Source: DATMNI01 sp963817515 (GTDB lineage Bacteria > Acidobacteriota > Terriglobia > Bryobacterales > Bryobacteraceae). Taken from it: 64,000 bases of DNA. Made by a program: the position numbers and the translations under genes. This document shows, piece after piece, positions 18,171-26,261 of this stretch; position 1 is the first letter of the stretch; every line of letters starts with the position of its first letter. Under the pieces are notes generated by a model that was not told where the DNA came from, did not search any database, and saw only the letters and a program-made list of their open reading frames with translations. Location: positions 372,001-436,000 of the forward strand of contig CAWFPJ010000023.1 in assembly GCA_963817515.1 (NCBI GenBank), written 5' to 3'.

Positions 18171-18662
18171 TCATGGCACGCATGTCCCCGATGCGTCCTG
18201 CAGCCCACCGCTTTCCATCGGCACCATCGTAGTGAACGGCGGGATGCTCACGTCGGGAAGCCTTAAAAAACTGGAAAAGCGTCTGTACTGGTAAGCCGTG
18301 ATGCTCACGCTCACCGCGTCCGGCAGGCAACTGCTACATGCCCCGCTGTCAAACGCCGCCAGGCTGCCATCGGGCTGCTGGGCAAAGTATTGCACCTGGA
18401 TGCCGGCCTGGTTGGTTTGAAACTGGTCCATATCGATCATCGTCGGCACGTGGGTTTGCATGTATTGCAGCACATTGCCGGCGCTGCCGTCGGACTGCCA
18501 GCAGTGTGTGGCCGCGTAACGCGCGCCATCGCGAGTGAAGTCCACCACGCTGTGCCAGATCCAAAGCATCTGCGCCACGAACACCACCATGAAAGTCAGC
18601 GGCAGCACGACGCCCGCATAGAGCAGAGCAAATTCCGTAACCGCCTGCCCAGATCGCCCCAC
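18171..18662 (-). CDS. tadE: TadE-like pseudopilin
   Basis: I place the start at GTG 18662, giving 163 residues beginning MGRSGQAVTEFALLYAGVVL; an upstream extension in the same frame would run through a dispersed hairpin repeat and is unlikely. The GQAVTEFALLYAG motif followed by a hydrophobic helix (VVLPLTFMVVFVAQMLWIW) is the TadE signature, cleaved by the prepilin peptidase before the Gln. The rest is periplasmic and contains four or five Cys residues that could form disulphides. Minor pseudopilins of this kind are needed for Flp pilus assembly. Confidence 0.85.
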   Translation of the reverse strand: MGRSGQAVTEFALLYAGVVLPLTFMVVFVAQMLWIWHSVVDFTRDGARYAATHCWQSDGSAGNVLQYMQTHVPTMIDMDQFQTNQAGIQVQYFAQQPDGSLAAFDSGACSSCLPDAVSVSITAYQYRRFSSFLRLPDVSIPPFTTMVPMESGGLQDASGTCVP

Positions 18663-18683
18663 TATGGATCGCCCCCCGCCGTG

Positions 18684-18727
18684 GAGCGGGCCCCTGGCCT
18701 GCCATGCCCCGCAATCGTGCGGGGCAC
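18684..18727. repeat. Dispersed hairpin repeat, copy 1
   Basis: A 44-base element starts GAGCGGGCCCC, continues GGCCTGCCATGCC and ends in a 9-bp perfect hairpin (TGCCCCGCA, loop ATCG, TGCGGGGCA). A second copy at 62628-62670 keeps the flank but has a different, still fully paired stem. It lies between two tadE-like genes. Confidence 0.8.
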
Positions 18728-18738
18728 GAGGTTCCGTC

Positions 18739-19257
18739 TCACAACGAACCCCCCGCAAACGGAACCGTCACCGTGGGCCTCAGTTGAAACGGGTTCAACA
18801 GAATATACGGAATCCTCGGCTGAATCTGATATCCGTTCGCCAGTGAAACCGTTACAAAATCCGGCCGCTGCGCGCTGGCAGGAGTGTTGCACCCGCTCAC
18901 ATCGCACGCCCCCGGAGCCCCTGTCGCATCCAGGCATTGCGTAGTCACCTGCAGCATGTCCACGGTCAAATTGGAAATCAGGGGCAGGCCGGTCGCCGGG
19001 TCGTTGACGGCGTCGGTCAGCGCAGCCTGCGTACCCGGGTCGGCCGGATCGCAGAAATTCAGCGCCTGCTGCACCGCCAACTGACGCGCGGCCGAATACA
19101 GAATCTTGTTCAGCGAGTAGTCCAGATAAGTCCACTTGCCCAACTGAATCATCCCGGCAATCAGGAGGAACAGGACAGGCAGCCACATCGCCGTTTCCAG
19201 CACCATGTTGCCGCCGCGCCGCCGTGGCAATTTGTAATCGCCGAGCCGCCGTGTCAT
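18739..19257 (-). CDS. TadE-like pseudopilin (second)
   Basis: The 172-residue protein starts MTRRLGDYKLPRRRGGNMVLETAMWLPVLFLLIAGM: a basic leader, then a GNMVLETA processing motif and one hydrophobic helix, matching TadE/TadF-type minor pseudopilins. The remaining part is periplasmic with several Cys residues (CDPADPG, CLDATGAPGACDVSGC). Its ATG overlaps the end of the tadG-like gene by four bases, showing tight operon packing. Confidence 0.8.
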   Translation of the reverse strand: MTRRLGDYKLPRRRGGNMVLETAMWLPVLFLLIAGMIQLGKWTYLDYSLNKILYSAARQLAVQQALNFCDPADPGTQAALTDAVNDPATGLPLISNLTVDMLQVTTQCLDATGAPGACDVSGCNTPASAQRPDFVTVSLANGYQIQPRIPYILLNPFQLRPTVTVPFAGGSL

Positions 19258-20610
19258 TGATGCAATACAACCTTTCCCGGCCCTGTAAAAGAACCCTGCA
19301 CGCAGGCATTGGCGTACCGGGCATCGAACCAGCCCTGTCGCACCGGCGCCGGATTACCAATGTAGAGCACCGGGACGCGGCCGTTGGGGTCGGACGGGTC
19401 GAAAAAGGTTCCGTCCTGATTGGGTTCCACCAGGAACTGCCGGAACCCGAGCACTGTCATAGGGCTTCCGGTATTCACGGCCAGCGCGTCCACAATCGCT
19501 ACCGTCATCAGGCGTCTCCCATTGCCGGCGTATGCGGGATACAGATCGGTCATCGCCTCATTGGCATCGGTGTCCGGCTGGTAGATCGGCGAAAGCGCGC
19601 CGAAATCAGTCACCGCCGTGGTGCACACCGCGGAAGTATTCTGATTGTCCAGGCGCGAGTAGATGCCGCAGAGCGCAGCTTCCACGCTGGGGTTGGCCGC
19701 GGCCGCGCACAGACCCGGCACCGCGCTGGCCCAGATTTGTTCGGTGTCTCCAAGATTCACACAGGCCAACGGCGTGTTGGCATTGCTCGACAGCGCGTTC
19801 GGAGTTGGATTGATCGATGCCGCAATCCCGGCCGCGCCGTCCTGATATAGCTGGTCGGATTCCGATAGCGTGGCGTTATTCGTGTCGAACCGGTTGAGCA
19901 GCACATACGGCACCGTCGCCAGTGCCCGCCGGCCCGCCGCTGCTGGTTCCCGGAAGGTTGATCGGAACCGGTGTGCCGGTGCACGAATAGGAAAGCGTGT
20001 AGAGCGTCGTGAATACCGAGTCGAAACCGAAGTTGACCGTGTCCGTCGGGTCCAGCGCCGCGATGGCGATAGGCACAATGTTGCAAGCGGTGCAGAGCGG
20101 GGCGCTGATGCCGGCCACGGCCTGCGCGATGATCGGCGTCTTGCGCTGCTCTCCACCGGGCAGCAGGCTCCAGAACAGCAGCGGCGCATCGGCTCTAACC
20201 GTCACGTTGACGAACAGCGCCGAGGGGTCGCTGCAATCCACAGAAGTCCCGTTTCCGGAACTGGCGGCGGCCACGGTGGAGAAGCAGGCCGGCGGGTTGA
20301 TCGTGCTGGTGAGGATGCCGGTATCCTGGCCGATCGGCTGACCCGCAAAATTGTAGTTATAAGTGGGGCCAGTGCCCACCGGAGGCGGCAGCACGTTGAC
20401 AATGGCCGTGTTGGCGAACAGCGTGCCGTTAAGCTGCGCGGCCGCCGATAAAGCCATGGCATTAGCAGCCTGGTGGAGTTCACCGCGCACCAGGTAAAGG
20501 CGCCCCAGGTCCAGCGCGAACCCCATCATCCCGAACAGGACCGGCACCATGATCACCAGCAGCGGCAGTGACATGGCCCCGCTCTTACTGCTTAGGTATC
20601 TGCTGGCCAC
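19254..20610 (-). CDS. tadG: TadG-like protein, interrupted by one frameshift
   Basis: Two overlapping frames make one protein of about 450 residues. The N-terminal part (from GTG 20610) has the typical start SSKSGAMSLPLLVIMVPVLFG with a single membrane anchor and DLGRLYLVRGELHQAANAMA; it ends with NLPGTSSGGP. The C-terminal part continues in the next frame as ALATVPYVLLNRFDTNN to the stop at 19254. The switch lies near 19925-19945 in a G/C-only run, and one missing base would restore the frame. The start overlaps the cpaC end by 26 bases. Tad-associated Flp-anchoring proteins of this type sit in the periplasm. A genuine pseudogene cannot be excluded. Confidence 0.75.
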
Positions 20611-22012
20611 GGGGTCCTACAAACTCCGCATCCGTGCCGGGAGCGGCAGGGGGCGTTTTCCCGCCCTTCTTATTCTTTTTGGCGTCTTCGGACACGGTCG
20701 GCAGGAAGGCCGACGGCATGTCCGGCAGCTTAGCTTTTTCCTCGGGACTCAACGGACGAACAAAGTGCGGAGTGATCACCACCAGCAACTCGTCGGCCGA
20801 CTTTTGCGTACTATGGCTTCGAAATAGTTTGCCCAGAATCGGGATATCGCCAAGGCCCGGCAGCTTGTCGATCACATCCTGCACACGGTTGTCGATCAGC
20901 CCCGCGATCGCGAAGCTCTCGCCATCCTTGAGAATCACTTCCGTCTCGGCATGGCGCTGGCTCAGCGCTGGAATCAGGAAGCCCTGCAGCGTAACCGCAT
21001 TGGCAAAATCGAGCGAGCTCACTTCGGGCGCCACTTTAAGATCGATAGCCCCCTGCGGCGTGATGGTCGGCGTAAAGTCCAGCTTCACGCCGAAAGGTTT
21101 GAATTGCACCGTGATTACAGGTGCGGTGGCGCCGCCGGTCGGAGTAGTGGTGATGGTCGGGAAAGGGAAAGATCCCCCAGCCAGAAAGCTGGCGTCTTTT
21201 CCCTCCAGGCAAACCAGGTTGGGCTCGGCCAGAATCTGCAGCAGGTTCTTCTCCTCAAGCGCCTTGATCGTGGCCCCGATATTCAGGTCCGGACGGAAGG
21301 CGAACAGGTTCAGCAGATCGGCGAAATTGACGGTATTGTTGTTGACCTGGCCGTTCTGTTGCTGAAGCTGGCTGAAGCGCGGAGCCTGAAACCCCTCCGT
21401 GCTGGTAGTGCCGATCATCTTGCCGTTGAGGCTGAACAGATTGAATCCGAATTGCGAAAGCGCCACGCGGTCAATGGCGGCGAACTTCACAGCCAGCATG
21501 ATCTGCCGCGGTTCCGGGGGCGGCGGCGCTTGCAGCAGGTTGATCACTGTCTTGGCGCGTGTCTGCGCCATGCTGGCCAGTTTCTTGGAATCCTCGGCGC
21601 TCTTGACCCGTCCGCTCAGCACGATGGTTTCGCCAGTGCCCGTCACCTTGATCTCGCTGCCGTTGGCGCTATCCAGCATCTGCTGGTGGAAGCGGTCCCA
21701 TTCCGAAGTATCTTTGGTGACGTCGATCTCGTAGCGCGCCGGTTCCGCATCGGTTTCCCAAATGATGAGCGTGGCGCGGCCGGGCCCCTTGGCATTCACC
21801 ATCACTTCGCGCGGAGAAATCACTACGGCATCGGCCACCTTAGGCTCGGAGATGGCCACTTTCTGGATGTCCCTGGTGAACTGCAGCAGCTCACCACGGC
21901 CTTCGAGCAGCGTAAGATCGCGGATCTGAGGCCGGGTAGTCTGCGCGGCCGCTATCCAGCAACCGGCCGCCAGAATCACCAACCAACCCAGTCTCTCTGC
22001 AGCCTGGCTCAT
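20585..22012 (-). CDS. cpaC: Tad pilus secretin CpaC/RcpA
   Basis: The 475-residue protein has a signal peptide (ending GCWIAAAQ), an N-terminal BON/N0-type region (residues 30-165, ISEPKVADAVVISPREVMVNAKGPGRATLIIW) and a C-terminal secretin domain with the family hallmark region LLQILAEPNLVCLEGKDASFLAGGSFP and LDFTPTITPQGAIDLKVAPEVSSLD, ending DELLVVITPHFVRPL. It forms the outer-membrane pore through which Flp pili leave the cell. A Lys-rich tail follows. It overlaps cpaB by four bases. Confidence 0.94.
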   Translation of the reverse strand: MSQAAERLGWLVILAAGCWIAAAQTTRPQIRDLTLLEGRGELLQFTRDIQKVAISEPKVADAVVISPREVMVNAKGPGRATLIIWETDAEPARYEIDVTKDTSEWDRFHQQMLDSANGSEIKVTGTGETIVLSGRVKSAEDSKKLASMAQTRAKTVINLLQAPPPPEPRQIMLAVKFAAIDRVALSQFGFNLFSLNGKMIGTTSTEGFQAPRFSQLQQQNGQVNNNTVNFADLLNLFAFRPDLNIGATIKALEEKNLLQILAEPNLVCLEGKDASFLAGGSFPFPTITTTPTGGATAPVITVQFKPFGVKLDFTPTITPQGAIDLKVAPEVSSLDFANAVTLQGFLIPALSQRHAETEVILKDGESFAIAGLIDNRVQDVIDKLPGLGDIPILGKLFRSHSTQKSADELLVVITPHFVRPLSPEEKAKLPDMPSAFLPTVSEDAKKNKKGGKTPPAAPGTDAEFVGPRGQQIPKQ

Positions 22013-22929
22013 TTGAAGAGTTCCTGGACGTGCTTGTCTCCGCGGTACACATCCACCACCGTGCGCGGCCTCTCGGCCTCTCGTTTGCGGCGAGCCTCTT
22101 CCGATTCTTTCTGCGGGTCCGTCACTTTCTTCTCACCGGTCAGATCCTGCCAGACTCTGGGATCTTCCAGATTGGCCCGGGCCACATTGGTGGTGCGGCC
22201 CTTCCGTGCGCGGGCCGTCCGCGCGCTGATCATAGGGTCGAGGACTTCGGTGGTGACGGGGCCGGTGTCGGCCGATTGCGTGCTATCCAGCGGATTGCGC
22301 AGCGACAAACTGATCTTGCCTTCGTTCTTCGCCAGTTCCAGTTTCTGTGCGTCGCCCGGCAAAAGCACCAGCGTGACCACGGGCGATTTCGGCGCGCGCG
22401 GGTCCACCGCCTGGCCGGTCTGCGTCTGGCGTCCGGTGGAAAGCACCTTGACGTTTTGCAGGATGGTGGAAGTGGTGGCTTCAGCCATCGAACCAGGCCG
22501 CGTGAAAAGAACGTCCACTTTGGAATTCTGCTGAATCAACCCGGCCACGCCGCTGACATCGGTGATCTGTACGGACACTGCGCGGTATCCAGGTTCAATG
22601 GTGGCGGAGACGCCTTCGGTGGAAGTGGTGGCGGAAATTTTGGAGAGCAGCACCGGCTCATTGCGGTTCATCGGAACCATGAGGACTTTATTCCATGCGT
22701 CCTTGGCCTGAAAGAGAACTCCCTTGGGAATATCTTTCTCCGGGTACCTGACCATCTTGACGTCGCTCTGGCGCAGCAGCGTGCCGAGCGGCATGTCATG
22801 AGCGGCCACCACCACGGTGGCCTTTTTCTCTTCCTGCGGCGCTATGGCATGAGCGTACAGGAACCAGGCCAGCAAAGCCGCCGACACCCAGGCAACGCCG
22901 AATAAAAGGAATTGCTTCTGACGATCCAT
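22009..22929 (-). CDS. cpaB: Tad pilus assembly protein CpaB/RcpC
   Basis: The 306-residue protein has one N-terminal membrane anchor (QFLLFGVAWVSAALLAWFLYAHAI), a SAF domain (VVVAAHDMPLGTLLRQSDVKMVRYP) and the CpaB C-terminal domain (GYRAVSVQITDVSGVAGLIQQNSKVDVLFT, VTLVLLPGDAQKLELAKNEGKISLSLRNP). RcpC/CpaB proteins sit in the periplasm and stabilise the secretin. The C-terminal 60 residues are charged and probably flexible. It overlaps cpaC (ATGA type). Confidence 0.93.
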   Translation of the reverse strand: MDRQKQFLLFGVAWVSAALLAWFLYAHAIAPQEEKKATVVVAAHDMPLGTLLRQSDVKMVRYPEKDIPKGVLFQAKDAWNKVLMVPMNRNEPVLLSKISATTSTEGVSATIEPGYRAVSVQITDVSGVAGLIQQNSKVDVLFTRPGSMAEATTSTILQNVKVLSTGRQTQTGQAVDPRAPKSPVVTLVLLPGDAQKLELAKNEGKISLSLRNPLDSTQSADTGPVTTEVLDPMISARTARARKGRTTNVARANLEDPRVWQDLTGEKKVTDPQKESEEARRKREAERPRTVVDVYRGDKHVQELFK

Positions 22930-22997
22930 TCAGACCTGCGCAGACACTTGGACCTTTATATTCCAGCCGATGCTTAGTTGTAACACAGAGCACATCT

Positions 22998-24470
22998 CTA
23001 AGTTCCACTCTTTGTCAGCAAAGTTGCAGTTCGGTCCCGATAAATCAGCCGCCACCCTGCCTGTTCGAGCGCCGGGACCAGCGAATAATCGTTCGGCAGA
23101 AGCGCATGGGTAAAGCCGAAAGAGTCCCAATACTCGCGCCAGCCTGGACGAACCTGGGTCATCCGGGCGTATTGTTTGAGAAACTCGGCCCCGTAAAGGT
23201 CGCTGCGCCCGTCGAAGAAGACTTTTCGGGTGCCTTGTGAACGGTAAATCAAGTATCCGCCAAACTTATCCGGCGCAAACAGGCGGGCATCGGCGGGGAT
23301 GTGCGGATAGGCCTCAACCGGAAACTGGTCCGGCGGAAAACCAGTGGCGGCCTGAATCCCCGGAGTGCGCAGCAAAGCCAGGCAAGCCACCAGCAGCACC
23401 GGGACCCAGGCCAGTCCGCTCATGCCAGCATCCAAGGCGCGCAAGCGGGCGCTGTAGTTCAAAAAACCAGCCAGCTTTCCCCACCGCTCAAGCGAACGGG
23501 TGATCGCGGCATTGGCAATCGGCAGCAGCAGCAGGGCGATCAGCGGCAGCCCGCGCGCGGAGCGCAGGCCCACGGCGGTAAGTAGAACGGCCAGCAGGAA
23601 ATGATCCAGTCGGCCGTGCGTCAGGGCCAAAGTGCCGCCCACCATACCCAGAATTACAGTCGCGATAATTTGGCCCGCGCCGGCGGCATGGAAATCGAAG
23701 CTTTGAAATTCACCGATGCGCGAAAGCAAATCGGAATCCGTGAGGTAGCGGAAGACGTGAGTGTAGAGGTGGTAGCCATACGGGTTAAGAAGCGGAGCCA
23801 AAGCAGCCACAAAGACGGGGGCCAGTGCTTTGCCCTGTGCAGCCGCCAGTCCGGTAACGCCGGCGGTCCTTGCCGCCGGTTGCCCTCCGACCCAATAGAT
23901 CAAACCAATCACCGGCGCCAAAAAAAAGCTGGCATGAAAATTGGCCCAGAGAGCAGTGAAAGCAGCAATGGTCAGCAATTGGCGCAGACCCACCCGCTCG
24001 ACGCATTCCGCATAAAGCACAGCGCCCAGCAGAAACAGCCAACTGATAACGTGGGGGCGGGCCAGCCAGTGAATATTACAGGTGGATAGCAGCAGCGGGG
24101 TCATCGCGCAGGCAATCAGAAAATTTCCCTGCAGCGCCCAGTGGAGCCGGAACCAAAGCCACACGCCGAAGGCGATTACCGCGCCATAAAACAACGCCAC
24201 GCCCGTCAATCCGGCCGCGCGATGGATCGAGCCGGCAGCCACATCCGAAGCCCATTCCCAGGCGAACCAGGGTTGGCCGGCGCGGGTGAATGAGTAAGGG
24301 TCGGTGCGCGGCAGGGCGCCGGTCGCGAGGATTGCCTCACCGGTTCGTATATGCCAGCCGGCGTCGGAATCCCGGAACAGCTTCTGATAGCCCTCGAACA
24401 GGAACAGGCAATAGAAAAGCGTCACACCGGCTGCCACCAGCGCCAGGTCGGGCCGCAACCATCCTCGCAA
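22998..24470 (-). CDS. Polytopic membrane protein, glycosyltransferase-C-like
   Basis: The 490-residue protein has about ten hydrophobic helices. The first periplasmic loop has FRDSDAGWHIRTGEAILATG and LPRTDPYSFTRAGQPWFAWEWASD, the acidic-loop architecture of GT-C/dolichyl-phosphate-mannosyltransferase-like enzymes, and a soluble C-terminal part with VFFDGRSDLYG. It may transfer a sugar from a lipid carrier to an exported partner; lying between flp and cpaB, it could modify the pilin. The visible start is TTG 24470 inside a tandem repeat; TTG 24458, with GAGG four bases upstream, is an alternative. Confidence 0.7.
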   Translation of the reverse strand: MRGWLRPDLALVAAGVTLFYCLFLFEGYQKLFRDSDAGWHIRTGEAILATGALPRTDPYSFTRAGQPWFAWEWASDVAAGSIHRAAGLTGVALFYGAVIAFGVWLWFRLHWALQGNFLIACAMTPLLLSTCNIHWLARPHVISWLFLLGAVLYAECVERVGLRQLLTIAAFTALWANFHASFFLAPVIGLIYWVGGQPAARTAGVTGLAAAQGKALAPVFVAALAPLLNPYGYHLYTHVFRYLTDSDLLSRIGEFQSFDFHAAGAGQIIATVILGMVGGTLALTHGRLDHFLLAVLLTAVGLRSARGLPLIALLLLPIANAAITRSLERWGKLAGFLNYSARLRALDAGMSGLAWVPVLLVACLALLRTPGIQAATGFPPDQFPVEAYPHIPADARLFAPDKFGGYLIYRSQGTRKVFFDGRSDLYGAEFLKQYARMTQVRPGWREYWDSFGFTHALLPNDYSLVPALEQAGWRLIYRDRTATLLTKSGT

Positions 24471-24533
24471 GTCTGGTGGCCCCGCAAGTCTACTGGCCCC
24501 CGTAAGTCTGCTGGCCCCGCCAGCCTACTGGCC
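24467..24533. repeat. 17-18-bp tandem repeat at the flp/membrane-protein junction
   Basis: Almost four units of the pattern GCAAGTCTRSTGGCCCC (24467-24483, 24484-24501, 24502-24518, 24519-24533). The last unit overlaps the flp stop codon and the first overlaps the apparent start of the next gene. Confidence 0.75.
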
Positions 24534-24719
24534 GTTGGCGCCGATGCTGGACAGGTCGCCGGTGATGCTCTGGTAAAGGCTGACAATCCCCTGCGAGAGC
24601 TGGTTTACAGTGGTAATCAGGGCCAGCCCAACGGCGGCCACGATCAAGGCATACTCGACCAGGTCCTGCCCTTGTTCATCGCGTATGAATTGTAGTGCGA
24701 ATGCTTTCAACTCTTTCAT
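24525..24719 (-). CDS. flp: Flp-type major pilin
   Basis: From ATG 24719 (AGAGGG just upstream) comes a 64-residue Flp pilin: leader MKELKAFALQFIRDEQG, then the QDLVEYALI segment cut by the prepilin peptidase between Gly and Gln, then a hydrophobic helix (IVAAVGLALITTVNQL) and a short polar tail. The Glu of LVEY is the conserved position 5 of mature pilins. The longer open frame upstream is not pilin-like. It is the structural subunit of the Tad pilus built by the surrounding genes. Confidence 0.93.
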   Translation of the reverse strand: MKELKAFALQFIRDEQGQDLVEYALIVAAVGLALITTVNQLSQGIVSLYQSITGDLSSIGANGQ

Positions 24720-24732
24720 GGTCCCTCTCTGA

Positions 24733-25695
24733 TTAATGGGCGGTAGCGGTTTTAGCCGCGTCCGTCTTCGAATCGTCCAATGGCCCAACAAAGAGCCTGC
24801 GAAAGCCGCTCCTCCATCGCATCCACCGCGATGGTTCGGCCAACTGCAAACTAAGCGTGGCGGGATTACCATCCAGACGACCCACCAATTCCAAATTCTT
24901 CAGCGCGGCTGGATGGGTCCTATTATAGCTGAGAGCTATGTCTAATTCCTTGCGCGCCTCGCCATAGTTCCCTTTTTCCATCCAGACCGCCGCCAGGTTG
25001 TTGTGCGCCGTAGCCGGGTCGGAAGTGGATTGGAAGCTGGCGATGGCCTGTTCCGCCGCATTCTGGTTGGCCAGAACCATGCCCAGATTGTTACGCGCCA
25101 TCGTCGAATTGGGGTTGAGCTTGAGGGCCGCGCGAAATTCCTGGGCAGCCTCGTCGTTCTTCTTTTGCATCAGCAGGTTATAGCCCAGATTGTTGTGCAG
25201 GTAATCCACACCGGGGGATAGTTCCACAGCCCTTCGATGGGCGGCTTCACCGAGCGGCCAAAGGCCGGATTCATCGCGCAGAATGCCCAGCCAGGAATAA
25301 TAGTCGGGAGCGGTTTGGGGATGGGCCTTGAGGAAACTCTCCAGCCCTTCAGTGGCTTCGTTCCGCCGATTCAACTCGCGCAGGGCCCGCACCAGCGAAA
25401 TCTGCGCTTCGCCCGATTCCGGAAAGCGCGCAGCCGCCAGGCGGCCGATTTCGAGCGCCACATCGGGGAAGCCGCGCTCGCGGTACGCCTTGGCCAGTTC
25501 CAGCCGCGCAGTTATGTTGTCAGGCTCGGCAGCCACTTTATCCCTGAGCACGCGCAACTGGTAATCGCCATCGCCGGCATCCACCGCGTTCTTCACCTGG
25601 CGGTCCCAGACCGTAGGTTCGGGGCGACTGGCTGCTGGCCGGGCGGGCGCCGCAGCGCGCGCCACTGCAGTGTGGCGGGTGCAGGCACAAGCCAT
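24733..25695 (-). CDS. tadD: TPR-repeat protein, TadD-like
   Basis: The 320-residue protein has about five tetratricopeptide repeats (such as LARLELAKAYRERG-type helices, LHNNLGYNLLMQKKNDEAAQEF, ARNNLGMVLANQNAAEQAI, AHNNLAAVWMEKGNYGEA). TadD proteins are TPR lipoproteins that help secretin placement. The visible ATG 25695 gives no signal peptide, but the same frame further upstream reads ILVWPILVWTIMACAC, a lipobox-like leader with no standard start codon; either a CTG start or a lost base could explain this. It lies 13 bases before flp. Confidence 0.75.
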   Translation of the reverse strand: MACACTRHTAVARAAAPARPAASRPEPTVWDRQVKNAVDAGDGDYQLRVLRDKVAAEPDNITARLELAKAYRERGFPDVALEIGRLAAARFPESGEAQISLVRALRELNRRNEATEGLESFLKAHPQTAPDYYSWLGILRDESGLWPLGEAAHRRAVELSPGVDYLHNNLGYNLLMQKKNDEAAQEFRAALKLNPNSTMARNNLGMVLANQNAAEQAIASFQSTSDPATAHNNLAAVWMEKGNYGEARKELDIALSYNRTHPAALKNLELVGRLDGNPATLSLQLAEPSRWMRWRSGFRRLFVGPLDDSKTDAAKTATAH

Positions 25696-25787
25696 GATGG
25701 TCCAAACCAGGATCGGCCAGACCAGGATGCCGGACCAGGATCACACGTGCCGCCAGCGCTGGTGTTAATCTGCTCAATTCAATAACC

Positions 25788-26159
25788 CTAGCCAACTTCC
25801 TCAATCACCAGTGTGTCGCCCGCTATGGTGCCGGTCTGCTTCGCCGTTCCCGCTGGAAATTCCAGAATGGAATGCGCCGTCAGACACATGGACAGCCTCC
25901 AGGGCGGCACCGCATGCCTAACCTTACGAACCTTTCGGCTCTTATCCATGTAGACCAGGTCGATCGGGAACTTCATGAAGAACGTATGGACCGATTCACA
26001 AGGGCTGATCCACAGCCCCTCACCCGGTTCCAGCCGTTGACGCCCCAGCAGGCCGGTGCGCCGCTTGGCGCTGGTATCGGCCACATCCACGGACTGGCCC
26101 AAAACGGCGTTGCGGGCTGGGTTCCGCACCAATACTTTCAATTTTGAAGAATATAACAC
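25788..26159 (-). CDS. DUF192 family protein
   Basis: A 123-residue protein from GTG 26159 (TTG a few codons on is possible). The DUF192 landmarks are present: VADTSAKRRTGLLGRQRL, GLWISPCESVHTFFMKFPIDLVYMD, VPPWRLSMCLTAHSILEFPAG and a C-terminal GDTLVIE. The fold is a small beta-barrel; members are often exported, and the function is not established. It lies 92 bases upstream of the TPR gene in the same direction and may share its transcript. Confidence 0.88.
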   Translation of the reverse strand: MLYSSKLKVLVRNPARNAVLGQSVDVADTSAKRRTGLLGRQRLEPGEGLWISPCESVHTFFMKFPIDLVYMDKSRKVRKVRHAVPPWRLSMCLTAHSILEFPAGTAKQTGTIAGDTLVIEEVG

Positions 26160-26261
26160 GGAAGCGACGTTTGATGTTGCGGCTCGCAGCTGAAACTTCT
26201 CGGCAGCGGTAGGGTTTAGATGTACTATAGGTTTATTCCGCCGCGTCTCCAGGAGAAGTTC

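Noticed and set aside
20951..22534. 527-codon plus-strand frame over cpaC/cpaB
   Set aside because: It is antisense to a conserved secretin and CpaB; no family resemblance in the plus-strand product.
22930..22997. Sigma-54 promoter upstream of the tad genes
   Set aside because: With rpoN in the window I looked for TGGCAC-N5-TTGC upstream of flp, the TPR gene and cpaB but found no acceptable match.
24720..24872. N-terminal extension of flp
   Set aside because: Pilin leaders are short; ATG 24719 has a ribosome-binding site and the leader matches the family.
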